In this document: piece by piece, positions 36,901 to 51,900 of the stretch
How positions within the stretch are numbered: the first letter of the stretch is position 1
Layout: each line of letters starts with the position of its first letter
NCBI RefSeq assembly: GCF_024347675.1
Contig: NZ_AP024881.1
Coordinates: 930,001-994,000, forward strand
Direction: 5' to 3'
Length of the DNA: 64,000 bases
Source of the DNA: Vibrio ishigakensis
GTDB lineage: Bacteria; Pseudomonadota; Gammaproteobacteria; Enterobacterales; Vibrionaceae
Position numbers and translations under genes: made by a program
Notes under the pieces: generated by a model
Seen by the model: the letters and a program-made list of their open reading frames with translations, nothing else
What the model was told of the DNA's origin: nothing
Databases searched by the model: none

Positions 36901-39900
36901 TTGGATGTAAACGATCCACCGGTGGCAGGTAGCACTTCGTATCAGATGAACGAAGATGGCACTATCGATATCAGCCCTGAGCAATTGCTGGCGAACAGCT
37001 CGGATGTGGACGGCACGGTATCGCTAGATAGCGTCAGCTATACCGGCACCGACGGTATCCTGACCCAAAACGAAGACGGCTCGGTCACCTTTGCGCCGAA
37101 CGAGAACTTCAATGGCGATGTCACGCTGGATGTTGTGGTCATCGATGATGATGGCGCTACTGCAAGCACCACTGCAGGCATCGAAGTCATCGCAGTGAAC
37201 GATGCACCAGTGGCTGGTCAGAACGCTTACACAGTGAATGAAGACGGCTCCATTACCATCAGCCAAGAACAGCTACTGGCAGGCTCTTCTGATGTGGAAG
37301 GGGATGCCCTTACTGCGAGCAACCTAACGGTAGATGGCAATGCCAATGTTACTCAGAATGAGGACGGCAGCTTCACCATCATCCCGGATGCGGACTTCAA
37401 CGGCGATATCGATATGCACTTTGATATCACCGATGGCACCGACACCATCCAGGCCACCGCTGATTTAACCGTTAACCCTGTGAACGACTTGCCAACGGCC
37501 GAGGATGTGAGCTACACCATCAATGAAGATGGTACGCTGACCTTCACCGATGAGCAGTTGCTAGCGGGTGCGGATGACATTGATGGTGATACGCTATCTA
37601 TCTCCGATGTCAGCTATACCGGTGCGGACGGTGTCTTCACCGATAATGGTGACGGCACCTATGAGTTTGCGCCAAACGCCAACTTCAATGGTGAGGTGTC
37701 TCTAAACTTTACCGTCAGTGATGGCCAAGGCGGCACGGTCGATGCCAATATCGATGTGACCGTGCTGGATGTGAACGATCCACCGGTAGCCGGTTCAACG
37801 TCTTATCAGATGAACGAAGACGGCACCATAGATATCAGCCCTGAGCAATTGCTGGCGAACAGCTCTGACGTAGACGGCACAGTTTCTCTAGATAGCGTGA
37901 GCTACACCGGTACCGACGGTATCCTGACCCAAAACGAAGACGGCTCGGTGACCTTTGCTCCGAACGAGAACTTCAACGGGGATGTGACCTTAGATGTGGT
38001 GGTTATCGATGATGATGGCGCCACAGCGAGTACGACGGCTGGCATTGAAGTCATCGCAGTGAACGATGCACCAGTGGCTGGTCAGAACGCTTACACAGTG
38101 AATGAAGACGGCTCCATTACCATCAGCCAAGAGCAGCTACTTGCTGGCTCAAGCGATGTGGAAGGTGATGCGCTAACGGCTTCGAATCTGACCGTCGATG
38201 GCAATGCCAATGTCACTCCAAACGAGGACGGCAGCTTCACCATCACGCCGGATGCGGACTTCAACGGCGATATCGATATGCACTTTGATATCACCGATGG
38301 CACCGACACTATCCAGGCGACGGCAGACCTTACGGTTAACCCAGTCAACGACCTGCCAACGGCCGAAGATGTCAGCTACACCATCAATGAGGATGGCACG
38401 TTGACCTTCACTGATGAGCAGCTGCTGGCAGGTGCCGATGACATCGATGGTGATACGCTATCAGTCAGCGACGTGTCTTATACCGGTGCCGATGGTGTGT
38501 TCACCGATAACGGTGACGGCACTTACGAGTTTGCGCCAAACGCTAACTTCAATGGTGAAGTGTCGCTAGACTTTACCGTCAGTGACGGCCAAGGCGGCAC
38601 AGTCGATGCCAACATCGACGTGACCGTGCTGGATGTGAACGATCCACCGGTAGCGGGCTCAACGTCTTATCAGATGAACGAAGACGGCACTATTGATATC
38701 AGCCCTGAGCAATTGCTTGCGAACAGCTCTGATGTGGACGGCACGGTATCGCTAGATAGTGTCAGCTATACCGGTACCGACGGTATCCTGACTCAAAATG
38801 AAGACGGCTCGGTGACCTTCGCGCCGAACGAGAACTTCAATGGGGATGTGACGCTGGATGTGGTGGTTATCGATGATGATGGCGCCACAGCGAGTACGAC
38901 GGCTGGCATTGAAGTCATTGCAGTGAACGATGCGCCGGTGGCAGGTTCTAATGCTTACACCGTCAACGAAGACGGCTCTATTACCATCAGCCAAGAGCAG
39001 CTACTGGCAGGCTCTTCTGATGTGGAAGGTGATGCACTAACCGCTTCGAATCTAACCGTCGATGGTAATGCCAACGTTACTCAAAACGAGGACGGAAGCT
39101 TCACCATCACGCCGGATGCGGACTTCAACGGCGATATCGACATGCACTTTGATATCACCGATGGCACTGACACCATCCAAGCGACCGCAGACCTTACGGT
39201 TAACCCTGTGAATGACCTGCCAACGGCAGAAGATGTCAGCTACACCATCAATGAAGATGGCACGTTGACCTTCACCGATGAGCAGCTTCTGGCGGGTGCG
39301 GATGACATTGATGGCGATGTACTGTCAGTATCAGATGTCAGCTATACCGGTGCGGACGGTGTGTTCACTGATAACGGTGATGGCACCTATGAGTTTGCGC
39401 CAAATGCGAACTTCAATGGCGAAGTGTCCCTCGACTTTACCGTCAGTGACGGCCAAGGTGGCACAGTCGATGCCAACATCGATGTGACCGTGTTGGATGT
39501 GAACGATCCACCGGTGGCAGGCAGCACTTCGTATCAGATGAACGAAGACGGCACTATTGATATCAGTCCTGAGCAGCTTCTTGCGAACAGCTCTGATGTG
39601 GACGGCACGGTATCGCTTGATAGTGTCAGCTATACAGGCACCGACGGTATTCTGACCCAGAACGAAGACGGTTCGGTGACCTTCGCACCGAACGAGAATT
39701 TCAACGGGGATGTGACACTAGACGTAGTTGTGACAGATGACGATGGCGCTACGGCAACGACTACTGCAGGCATTGAGGTCATCGCGGTCAACGATGCACC
39801 AGTAGCAGGTTCTAATGCCTATACAGTCAACGAAGATGGCTCAATTACCATCAGCCAAGAGCAACTACTTGCGGGTTCAAGTGATGTAGAGGGGGATGGG

Positions 39901-42900
39901 CTTACAGCGAGTAATCTGACCGTTGATGGCAATGCGGACGTCACTCAAAACGAGGATGGCAGTTTCACCATTACGCCGGATGCGAACTTCAACGGCGATA
40001 TCGACATGCACTTTGATATCACCGATGGTACAGACACCATCAAGGCCACTGCAGACCTTACGGTTAATCCGGTCAACGACCTGCCAACGGCAGAGGATGT
40101 GAGCTACACCATTAATGAAGATGGCACGCTGACCTTTTCTGACGAACAGCTTCTAGCGGGTGCGGATGACATCGATGGTGACACACTCTCCATCTCAGAT
40201 GTCAGCTACACAGGCGCCGATGGTGTGTTCACCGACAACGGTGACGGCACCTATGAGTTCGCGCCGAATGCGAACTTCAATGGCGAAGTATCTCTAGACT
40301 TCACTGTCAGTGACGGTCAAGGCGGGACAGTCGATGCCAACATCGATGTGACCGTGCTGGATGTGAACGATCCACCGGTAGCGGGCAGCACTTCCTATCA
40401 AATGAATGAAGACGGCACCATCGATATCAGTCCTGAGCAATTGCTTGCGAATAGCTCAGATGTGGATGGCACGGTATCGCTTGATAGCGTTACCTACACA
40501 GGTATCGACGGTATTCTGACTCAGAACGAAGACGGTTCGGTGACCTTTGCGCCGAACGAGAACTTCAACGGTGATGTGACCCTAGATGTGGTGGTTATCG
40601 ATGACGATGGCGCTACCGCAACCACCACCGCAGGCATTGATGTCATTGCGGTCAACGATGCACCAGTGGCAGGCCAAAATGCTTACACGGTGAATGAAGA
40701 TGGTTCCATTACCATCAGCCAAGAGCAGCTTCTGGCTGGTTCGACCGATGTGGAAGGGGATGTGCTAACAGCAAGTAACCTGACCGTCGATGGTAATGCC
40801 AACGTCACTCAAAACGAGGACGGCAGCTTCACCATCACGCCGGATGCGGACTTCAACGGCGATATCGATATGCACTTTGATATCACCGATGGCACCGACT
40901 CCATCCAGGCGACGGCAGACCTGACGGTTAACCCAGTCAACGACCTGCCAACGGCGGAAGATGTGAGCTACACCATCAATGAAGATGGCACGCTGACCTT
41001 CACCGATGAGCAGCTACTGGCGGGTGCCGATGACATTGATGGTGATGTACTGTCAGTATCAGATGTCAGCTATACCGGTGCAGACGGCGTGTTCACTGAT
41101 AACGGTGATGGCACCTACGAGTTCGCGCCAAACGCCAATTTCAATGGCGACGTGTCCCTCGACTTCACCGTCAGTGACGGCCAAGGCGGGACAGTCGATG
41201 CCAATATCGATGTGACCGTGCTGGATGTGAACGATCCACCGGTCGCAGGCAGCACTTCGTATCAGATGAACGAAGACGGCACCATTGATATCAGCCCTGA
41301 GCAGCTTCTTGCGAACAGCTCTGATGTGGATGGTATCGTATCGCTGGATAGCGTCAGCTACACCGGCACTGACGGTATCTTGACCCAGAATGAAGACGGT
41401 TCAGTGACCTTCGCGCCGAATGAGAACTTCAACGGCGATGTAACCTTAGACGTTATTGTTATTGATGACGATGGCGCTACCGCAACGACTACCGCAGGTA
41501 TTGAGGTTATTGCAGTGAATGATCCACCTGTTGCTGGGGATACTGCATACACCATCAATGAAGATGAAGTGCTGACCTTTAGTATGCAACAGTTGGTTTC
41601 TCAATCTAGCGACGCTGAGGGCTGGGTATTACTGGACAGTGTCAGTTACTCAGGTACCGATGGTATCTTGACCGACAATGGAGACGGAACCTTTAGTTTC
41701 GCACCGAACCAAAACTTCAACGGTGAGGTTGCGCTGGATGTCGTGGTTGTTGATGCGGAAGGTGCGACCGATACGGCTACGGCGAGTATTGATGTACTGC
41801 CGATCAATGATCCGCCGATTGCAGGCTCAACCTCCTATATGATGGCGCAAGATGGCACCATCACTATCAGCTCAGATCAGTTACTAGCCAACAGTTCGGA
41901 TATTGAAGGCGACGTATTTGTAGATTCGGTTTCTTACAATGGTAGCTTTGGCGACCTGACCGATAATGGCGATGGCACTTTCACCTTCGAGCCTTCTCAG
42001 GATTTTTCCGGCAACCTGTCGCTGAATGTAACCGTTGTGGATGAAGATGGTGCAACCGCGCAGACCACAGCTGATATCGAAGTGCTTGGTGCGCATCCAC
42101 CAATTGATGAAAACGAGGCGCCAGAAGCGGACGTTGTGAACTACACAATGGAAGAAGATGGCAGCCTAACCTTTACCGAAGCAGACTTGCTCGCACATGC
42201 TAGCGATCCTGATGGCGATGATTTGTCATTAATGGTGGATAACTATTATGGCGATGATGGGGTGTTCACTCATAACGGTGACGGTACCTTCACTTTCTCA
42301 CCAAACGAGAACTTTAGCGGCAATCTGAGCATTAACTATGCCGTTGATGATGGTGAGTTCATCTCTGAATCACAAATCAACATTGTGGTAACCGAAGTGA
42401 ATGATCCGCCGGTGGCAGGCTCAACTTCTTATACGGTTCAAGAAGATAATTCTATTACCATCAGCAATGAGCAATTGCTTGCTAATGCGTCCGATATTGA
42501 GGGCGAAGTAGCGGTCGATGACGTTTCGTACTCAGGTACTGACGGTGTGTTGGTTGATAATGGAAACGGGACTTATACCTTCTCGCCAAATGAAAACTTC
42601 AGTGGCAACGTAAACCTAGACGTTACTGTCGTAGATGAAGATGATGCGACGGTACAAACCACCGCAAACATTGACGTAATTGAGGTGAATGATCCACCGG
42701 TCGCCGGAGACACAGCTTATACCGTCAATGAAGATGAGGTTCTGGTCTTCACTGCGGAGCAACTTCTAGCGCAAGCGTCAGACATTGAAGGTGAAGTCGC
42801 AGTAGACAGTGTCGGTTATACAGGTACAGACGGTATCCTTACCGACAATGGCGATGGCACCTATAGCTTCGCACCAAACCAGAACTTCAATGGTGAGGTA

Positions 42901-45900
42901 TCCCTTGATGTAGTGGTTGTCGATGAGGGTGGGGCAACTACGCAAGCCAATGCCAATATCGATGTATTGCCAATCAATGATGCACCTGTTGCCGGTTCTA
43001 ATGCCTACACGGTCAACGAAGATGGCTCCATTACTATCAGCCAAGAGCAACTTCTGGCTGGTTCTAGTGATGTTGAGGGTGATGGTCTAACTGCTTCTAA
43101 TCTTTTGGTTGATGGCAATGCTGAAGTCACCGCCAATGAGGATGGTAGTTTCACCATCACGCCAGATGCAGACTGGAACGGTGATATTGATATGCACTTC
43201 GATATCACTGATGGTACAGACACTATCCAAGCAACGGCTGATCTGACTGTAAATCCAGTCAACGATCTACCAACGGCTGATGATAAGCAATTTACTATCC
43301 AAGAAGATGGCACTCTGATCTTTACGGATGCAGACCTTCTTCAAGGCGCTGCAGATATCGACGGAGATAACCTGACTATTGATAGCGTTAGCTATCAGGG
43401 TACCGATGGCATACTTACTGATGCCGGTGATGGAACTTATGTGTTCGCACCAAATGAAAACTTCAACGGCAATGTAGACCTGGTTTTCCAGGTTAACGAT
43501 GGCACCGAATCCGCTTCTGCCAATATCGATATTCAGGTAACGCCGGTTGACGATGCGCCAACCGTTGATGGCAGTCTTGCATACACCATAGATGAAGATG
43601 GCCAGATCACCCTTAGCCAAGAGCAGCTCCTTACCCATGCAAGTGATATTGATGGCGATGTCTTAGTCGCACAAAACCTATCTGTAGATGGTAATGCGAC
43701 GGTAACGGCCAATGATGATGGTTCATTTACTATCACGCCAGATGCAGATTGGAATGGTGATATTGATATCAGCTTTGATGTCAGTGACGGCAACAATGTG
43801 GTCCAAGGCAGTGCAGACCTAACGGTTAATCCGGTGAATGATGCGCCTGACGCTGGCGATGAGCTGTTCATTCAGGCGGAGGAAGATCAGACCGTTGGTG
43901 TGACCTTGCGAGAAGAACCAGCTATCCGTCTCGATCAAGCACCCGAGCACGGCATCATTGAGGCCAACCTCAACGATGAGTGGGTCGAGCTAGAGGTTGG
44001 TGTTGAGATCCCAGCTGATACCGAGGTTCGCTTTGTTCCGAACGATGATGTTTCAGACAGCACTCATACCACGCAAATCGGTACCTTTGATGACAACGCT
44101 AGCGTTGACGATTGGGGTACTGAGGTTGACCCATATACTCGAGAGTTCACCGATGGCGACCTAACGGTGACGGTTCAGAGTAATGATGACCCACTAGGGG
44201 CGTGGAACGGTAATACTCATATCGGTCACGGAATTGGAGATACAGATCGTCAAGGCCTTAGCGGTGATGAGAAACTGACGGTTACCGTTGAAGGTCAAGA
44301 CATCAATGAAATCAGCTTCCACTTAGATGGTGTGGGTGGTTGGTTTATGGAAGAGTCTCGACACTTTACCGAGGTTGAGATCAAGGCGTTTAACGCCGAT
44401 GGTGAGGTGATTGATTCACTTACATACCATAAAGAAGACCGTAACAGTTACGAGACTGATTACACCCTAACCGTAAGTGAGCCTGTATCTTACTTCGAGC
44501 TTGGAACGATTCAGGGTAATGGCACCTACGTTGTGCAAAACATGACGGTGTCGCAAACCTGTCCAGATGAGGCGGTATTTACTAGCCTAGGAGTGGACGG
44601 TACCGAGATCACTGAAGCTGTTACTCTTAACATCCACGCGGATGAAACAGAGATTGATCTAACCGCCGAATTGCCAAATGTTGAAGTTGATACTGAAGGG
44701 GCAGCACAGTTCGCATCTATTGTAATCACAGAAGAGCAGCTACTAGCTCAGGCATCGGATATCGATAGCGATAATCTAGATATTCAAAACCTAGAGCTTG
44801 TGGGTGAGAATTCAGAACATGCCACTCTGACGGATAATGGCGATGGTACCTGGACAGTCACCCCAGATGCGAACTTCTATGGTGAGATTGAGCTTGGCTA
44901 TCAAGTTACTGACGGCGAGTTGACTGATGACAACATCATCAATATCAACTTTGCTTCAGTGAATGATGCTCCGATTGTATCTGGACCAATTGTCCTATCT
45001 ACCGATGAAGATGTAGGCATTTCGTTCACTGCTGAGGATCTACTTGCTAATGCAAGTGACATCGAGGGTGATGCCCTTTCTATCTCAGAAATCAGTTACT
45101 CAGGTGAAAATGGCGAGCTGATCGATAATGAAGATGGCACCTTTACCTTTATGCCTAATGAAAACTTCAATGGTGAAGTGGACATTGATTATAAGGTGTT
45201 TGATGGTACCGATGAGGTAGATACTCATATCGACCTTACTGTTATCCCAGTGAACGATGTGCCGGTTCCGGGTGCGCCTCTACATACCCAGATGTTAGAA
45301 AATGGCACCATGATCATTGAGGCCAAGGATCTATTGAGTGGTGCAAGCGATGTGGATGGCGATATTCTTCACATCGAAAATCTACTGCTAGCGGATCAAA
45401 CCCAAGGCACCTTGACCGATAATGGCGACAATACCTTTACCTTTGAGCCTGCTGAAGACTTCTACGGCGAAGTAAACCTGACCTTTGATATCAGTGATGG
45501 CTTGGCCAGTGCGCCAAGTACGGCTCGTATTGACGTCGAGATGGTTAACGAAGGCCCAGAGGTGTCTGCTCCAGTTGAGGCTGTTGTGGATGAGGATGGC
45601 ACCATCACCATCACTCAAGAAGACTTGTTGACCAACGCATCGGATGTGGATGGCGATGCCTTGCAAGCGGTGAATCTGCAAACCAATGATCCAAACGCGA
45701 GCATAGTAGAGAATCCAGATGGCAGCTTTACCATAACACCGAGTGAGAACTTCTTCGGTGAGGTAGAATTTACCTATGACGTGACCGATGCTATCGAAAC
45801 CGTGTCTACGGGACTGAACCTAACGGTTAACCCAGTTAACGACCTGCCGGATGTGCCGGATCTAACCTTCAATACCTATGACGGTGAGTCTCTTGTAGTT

Positions 45901-48900
45901 ACCCAAGAGCAACTGCTCGCGCAAGCGACAGACATTGAAGGGGACGACCTGACAGCGCTGAATGTGACCAGTCAGAATGACAACGTATCTGTGGTTGATA
46001 ATGGCGATGGAACCTTCACCATCAATACCGACCAAGGCTACTTTGGCAGTGCTGACCTCACATTCGATGTCAGTGATGGCACGGATATCGTTACTGCGAA
46101 TATCGACCTTCAGATTGAATTTGTTAACGATGCTCCAGAAGCAGAGGCGATCTCTGCAGAAGTGGCGGAAGACGGTTCTATCTTGGTAACTCAGGCCATG
46201 TTGCTTGAGAATGCCTCTGATGTGGATGGTGATGCACTATTCGCTTCAAACTTATCCACTAATGATCCAAACGCAACTGTTGTGGATAACGGAGACGGCA
46301 CCTTTACCGTAACTCCATCGGCAGACTTTAATGGTCAGATCCAGTTTGACTACGAAGTGAGTGATGGTGAGCTAAGCACGACCACGCAGTTGAACCTAGA
46401 TGTCACACCAGTGAATGATGCACCAGAAGCTGATGCGGTATCTTTCGATATGCTGGAAGATGGCACACTTCTGATCACAGATGAGCAGCTTCTAGCCAAT
46501 GCGACAGACATCGATGGTGATGAGCTATCTGTCTCTGATGTGAGCTACTCCGGTGACCAGGGCAGTCTGGTTGATAACGGCAATGGCACTTACTCATTCA
46601 CCCCGAGTGAGCACTTTAGCGGTGACTTGCAGCTGAATTTCACTGTGTCAGACGGTGAGGCATCGGTTTCTCAAGTAATCGATGTGAATGTTGAGGCGGT
46701 AGCAGATGCGCCGAATCTTAATATTACCGATGGTGAAGGTACAGAAGTTGGTGATAGTACTATCGTTACCGAGCCGGGTGGTACTGTTGAGCTGAACATA
46801 GGTGCGAGCCTTGTGGATCAGGACTTGTCAGAGACCTTGACCGTAGAGGTGAACGGTATTCCTGAAGGTACTGTGATTCGTTATGACAATGAGGAAGTGC
46901 TTGGCGATCAACAAAACGGTATCACTAGCTTCAACGACACGGAAATAACCGTAACCTTTGAGGGTGAAACCGCAGGATTCCAAAATGCTGCAGGCTATTA
47001 CAAGGTTGATAGCGATGGCAATATCACAGGCGTAGAAATCGTTTATGAAAATGCCTCCCAAGTCGGTGGTGGCGGTGACCTAATCCCAGGTGAAAGCTCG
47101 TTCAGCTTCCCAATTGAAGAAGGTGAGAGCTTTAACCTCTTCTTGGTGCCACACGGGTACCCGCATAACGACTTTGATGCTATGCAAAACGGTAGCTTTG
47201 AGTTCCGTGCAGAGGATGGTTCGCCTGCGACCATGGATACCATTGACCCGCAGCTGGTATTTGTGGATGAAAATGGCGAAACCACAGTTATTGACGGTGC
47301 CTTTGGTGATGCGATCTTCCATGGTGGCTCAAGCGTTGGTTTGAACCAAGATGGTATTGAACATACTCGCACCACAGTCAATGAAGATGGTGAAATCGTC
47401 TATGGTTTCGAGGATCTCTATGGAGGTGGTGACGCTGACTATTCAGACTTCAACTTTACTATTGATGTAGGTGAAGTAAACAGTCAGATCTATAGCGGTG
47501 AAATCACTGTCGGCGAGAGTGGTTCTGTGGTGCTACCTACAACCGCTATCTCCCAGACAATTGAGCTAGAGATCCCACAAGGCTTGGTCGATTCATTTGA
47601 TATCGAGGTGTCAGCAACAGCGACCGAACTATCCAATGATGACTCTGAGACAGTCAGTCAGACAATCACTATTGATATTGAGCACGCTCCAGAGGCCGAA
47701 GCAGTTGCCGCCACCGTGGATGAAGACGGATCTATCATCATCACACAAGAGCAGTTGCTAGCGAATGCCAGCGATTTAGATGGTGATGCACTGACGGCGT
47801 CTAACCTAGCCACTGACGATGACAATATCACGGTCACGGATAATGGAGACGGTACCTTCACCTTAACTCCGGATGCCGACTTCAATGGTGAGATTGAGTT
47901 TACGTTTGATGTTTCGGATGGTGATCAGCTTGTATCTACCAACCTTAATCTAACCGTTAATCCTGTTAACGATGACCCTACTGCTGAGGATGTCAGCTAC
48001 ACCATCAATGAGGATGGCACACTGACCTTCACCGACGAGCAGCTACTGGCAGGTGCGGATGACATTGATGGCGACACGCTATCAGTGAGCGACGTGTCTT
48101 ACACAGGCGCTGATGGTGTGTTCACTGATAATGGTGATGGCACTTATGAGTTTGCGCCAAACGCCAACTTCAATGGCGAAGTGTCGCTCGACTTTACGGT
48201 CAGTGACGGCCAAGGCGGCACGGTCGATGCCAACATTGATGTGACCGTGCTGGATGTGAACGATCCACCAGTGGCAGGTTCTACGTCTTATCAGATGAAC
48301 GAAGACGGCACCATCGATATCAGCCCTGAGCAGCTTTTGGCGAACAGCTCTGATGTGGATGGCACAGTATCGCTGGATAGCGTGAGCTACACAGGTACCG
48401 ACGGTATCTTGACCCAGAACGAAGACGGTTCGGTAACCTTCGCACCGAACGAGAACTTCAATGGCGATGTGACGCTGGATGTGGTGGTCATCGATGATGA
48501 TCGCGCTACCGCAACCACCACTGCTGGCATCGAAGTCATTGCAGTGAATGATGCGCCTGTGGCGGGTTCTAATGCTTACACAGTCAACGAAGATGGCTCC
48601 ATTACCATTAGCCAAGAGCAGCTACTTGCTGGCTCAAGCGATGTGGAAGGTGATGCGTTAACGGCTTCGAATCTGACCGTCGATGGTAATGCCAACGTCA
48701 CTCAGAACGAGGACGGCAGCTTCACCATCACGCCGGATGCAGACTTCAACGGCGATATCGATATGCACTTTGATATCACCGATGGCACCGACACCATACA
48801 GGCGACGGCTGACCTCACAGTTAACCCAGTGAACGACCTGCCAACGGCCGAGGATGTGAGCTACACCATCAATGAAGATGGCACGCTGACCTTCACCGAT

Positions 48901-51900
48901 GAGCAGCTTCTGGCAGGTGCGGATGACATTGATGGTGATGTACTGTCAGTATCAGATGTCAGCTACACAGGTGCAGACGGTGTGTTCACTGATAATGGTG
49001 ACGGCACTTACGAGTTTGCGCCGAATGCAAACTTCAATGGAGAGGTGTCGCTCGATTTCACTGTCAGTGACGGCCAAGGTGGAAGCGTCGATGCCAACAT
49101 CGATGTGACCGTGCTGGATGTAAACGATCCACCAGTAGCCGGCAGCACGTCTTATCAGATGAATGAAGACGGCACCATTGATATCAGTCCTGAGCAATTG
49201 CTTGCGAACAGCTCTGATGTGGACGGCACGGTATCGCTGGATAGCGTCAGCTACACAGGTACCGACGGTATTCTGACCCAGAACGAAGACGGCTCGGTGA
49301 CCTTTGCGCCGAACGAGAACTTCAATGGCGATGTCACGCTGGATGTGGTGGTCATCGATGATGATGGCGCTACCGCGACAACTACTGCTGGTATTGACGT
49401 CATTGCGGTGAACGATCCGCCAGTGGCAGGCCAAAACGCTTACACGGTGAACGAAGATGGCTCCATTACCATCAGCCAAGAGCAGCTTCTAGCGGGCTCT
49501 TCTGATGTCGAGGGTGATGCGTTAACCGTTTCGAACCTAACGGTCGATGGTAATGCCAATGTTACTCAGAACGAGGACGGCAGCTTCACCATCACGCCGG
49601 ATGCAGATTTCAACGGCGATATCGACATGCACTTTGATATCACCGATGGCACCGATACCATCCAAGCGACCGCAGACCTCACGGTTAACCCAGTCAACGA
49701 CCTGCCAACGGCCGAGGATGTCAGCTACACCATCAATGAAGATGGCACGCTGACCTTCACCGACGAGCAGTTACTGGCAGGTGCGGATGACATCGATGGC
49801 GACACGCTATCAGTGAGCGACGTGTCTTATACAGGTGCCGATGGTGTGTTCACCGATAATGGTGACGGCACTTATGAGTTTGCGCCAAACGCGAACTTCA
49901 ATGGCGACGTGTCTCTGGACTTCACCGTCAGTGATGGTCAAGGCGGCACGGTCGATGCCAACATCGATGTCAATGTGCTGGATGTGAATGATCCACCGGT
50001 GGCAGGTAGCACGTCTTATCAGATGAACGAAGACGGCACCATAGATATCAGCCCTGAGCAACTTCTGGCGAATAGCTCAGATGTGGATGGCACGGTATCG
50101 CTGGATAGCGTGAGCTATACTGGCACCGACGGTATCTTGACTCAGAACGAAGACGGCTCGGTGACCTTTGTTCCGAACGAGAACTTCAACGGCGATGTGA
50201 CGCTAGACGTAGTCGTTATCGATGATGATGGCGCTACCGCAACGACTACTGCTGGCATCGATGTTATTGCGGTGAATGATGCACCAGTAGCCGGCCAAAA
50301 CGCTTACACGGTCAACGAAGATGGCTCTATCACCATCAGCCAAGAGCAGCTTCTAGCCGGTTCTTCTGATGTGGAAGGTGATGCGCTAACCGCTTCGAAT
50401 CTGACCGTCGATGGCAATGCCGACGTTACTCAAAACGAGGACGGCAGCTTCACCATCACGCCAGATGCGGACTTCAACGGCGATATCGACATGCACTTTG
50501 ATATCACCGATGGCACCGACACCATTCAGGCGACCGCTGACCTCACCGTTAACCCTGTAAACGACCTGCCAACAGCGGAGGATGTGAGCTACACCATCAA
50601 TGAAGATGGTACGCTGACCTTCACCGATGAGCAGCTGCTAGCAGGTGCGGATGACATTGATGGCGATGCATTGTCAGTGTCTGATGTCAGCTATACCGGA
50701 GCCGATGGCGTCTTCACCGATAATGGTGATGGCACCTATGAGTTTTCGCCAAACGCCAACTTCAATGGCGAAGTCTCGCTCGACTTCACTGTCAATGACG
50801 GCCAAGGTGGCACAGTAGATGCCAACATCGATGTGACCGTGCTGGAGGTGAACGATCCACCAGTGGCAGGTAGCACTTCGTATCAAATGAACGAAGACGG
50901 CACCATCGATATCAGCCCTGAGCAATTGCTGGCAAACAGCTCTGACGTAGACGGCACCGTATCCCTTGATAGCGTGAGCTACACCGGTACCGATGGTATC
51001 TTGACCCAGAACGAAGACGGCTCGGTCACCTTTGCGCCGAACGAGAACTTCAATGGTGATGTAACGCTGGATGTAGTGGTTATCGATGATGATGGCGCTA
51101 CCGCGAGCACGACTGCAGGTATTGAAGTCATTGCAGTGAACGATGCACCAGTAGCAGGTCAAAACGCTTACACGGTTAACGAAGATGGCTCCATCACCAT
51201 CAGCCAAGAGCAGCTACTTGCTGGCTCAACTGATGTGGAAGGTCATGCCCTTACTGCGAGCAACCTAACGGTCGATGGTAATGCCAACGTCACGCAGAAC
51301 GAAGACGGCAGCTTCACCATCACGCCGGACGCGGACTTCAGCGGCGATATCGACATGCACTTTGATATCACCGATGGCACCGACACCATTCAGGCGACCG
51401 CTGACCTTACCGTTAACCCTGTGAACGACTTGCCAACCGCAGAAGATGTCAGCTACACCATCAATGAAGATGGCACGCTGACCTTCACCGATGAGCAGCT
51501 TCTAGCTGGTGCCGATGACATTGATGGCGACACGCTATCAGTGAGCGACGTGTCTTACACCGGTGCTGATGGCGTCTTCACCGATAACGGTGATGGCACT
51601 TATGAGTTTGCGCCAAACGCGAACTTCAATGGCGACGTGTCGCTCGACTTTACGGTGAGTGACGGCCAAGGCGGCACGGTCGATGCCAACATTGATGTCA
51701 CAGTGCAGGATGTGAACGATCCACCGGTAGCCGGCTCAACGTCATATCAGATGAACGAAGACGGCACCATCGATATCAGCCCTGAGCAGCTTTTGGCCAA
51801 CAGCTCTGATGTGGATGGCACAGTCTCGCTAGATAGCGTTACCTATGCAGGTACCGACGGTATTCTGACCCAGAACGAAGACGGCTCGGTGACCTTTGCG

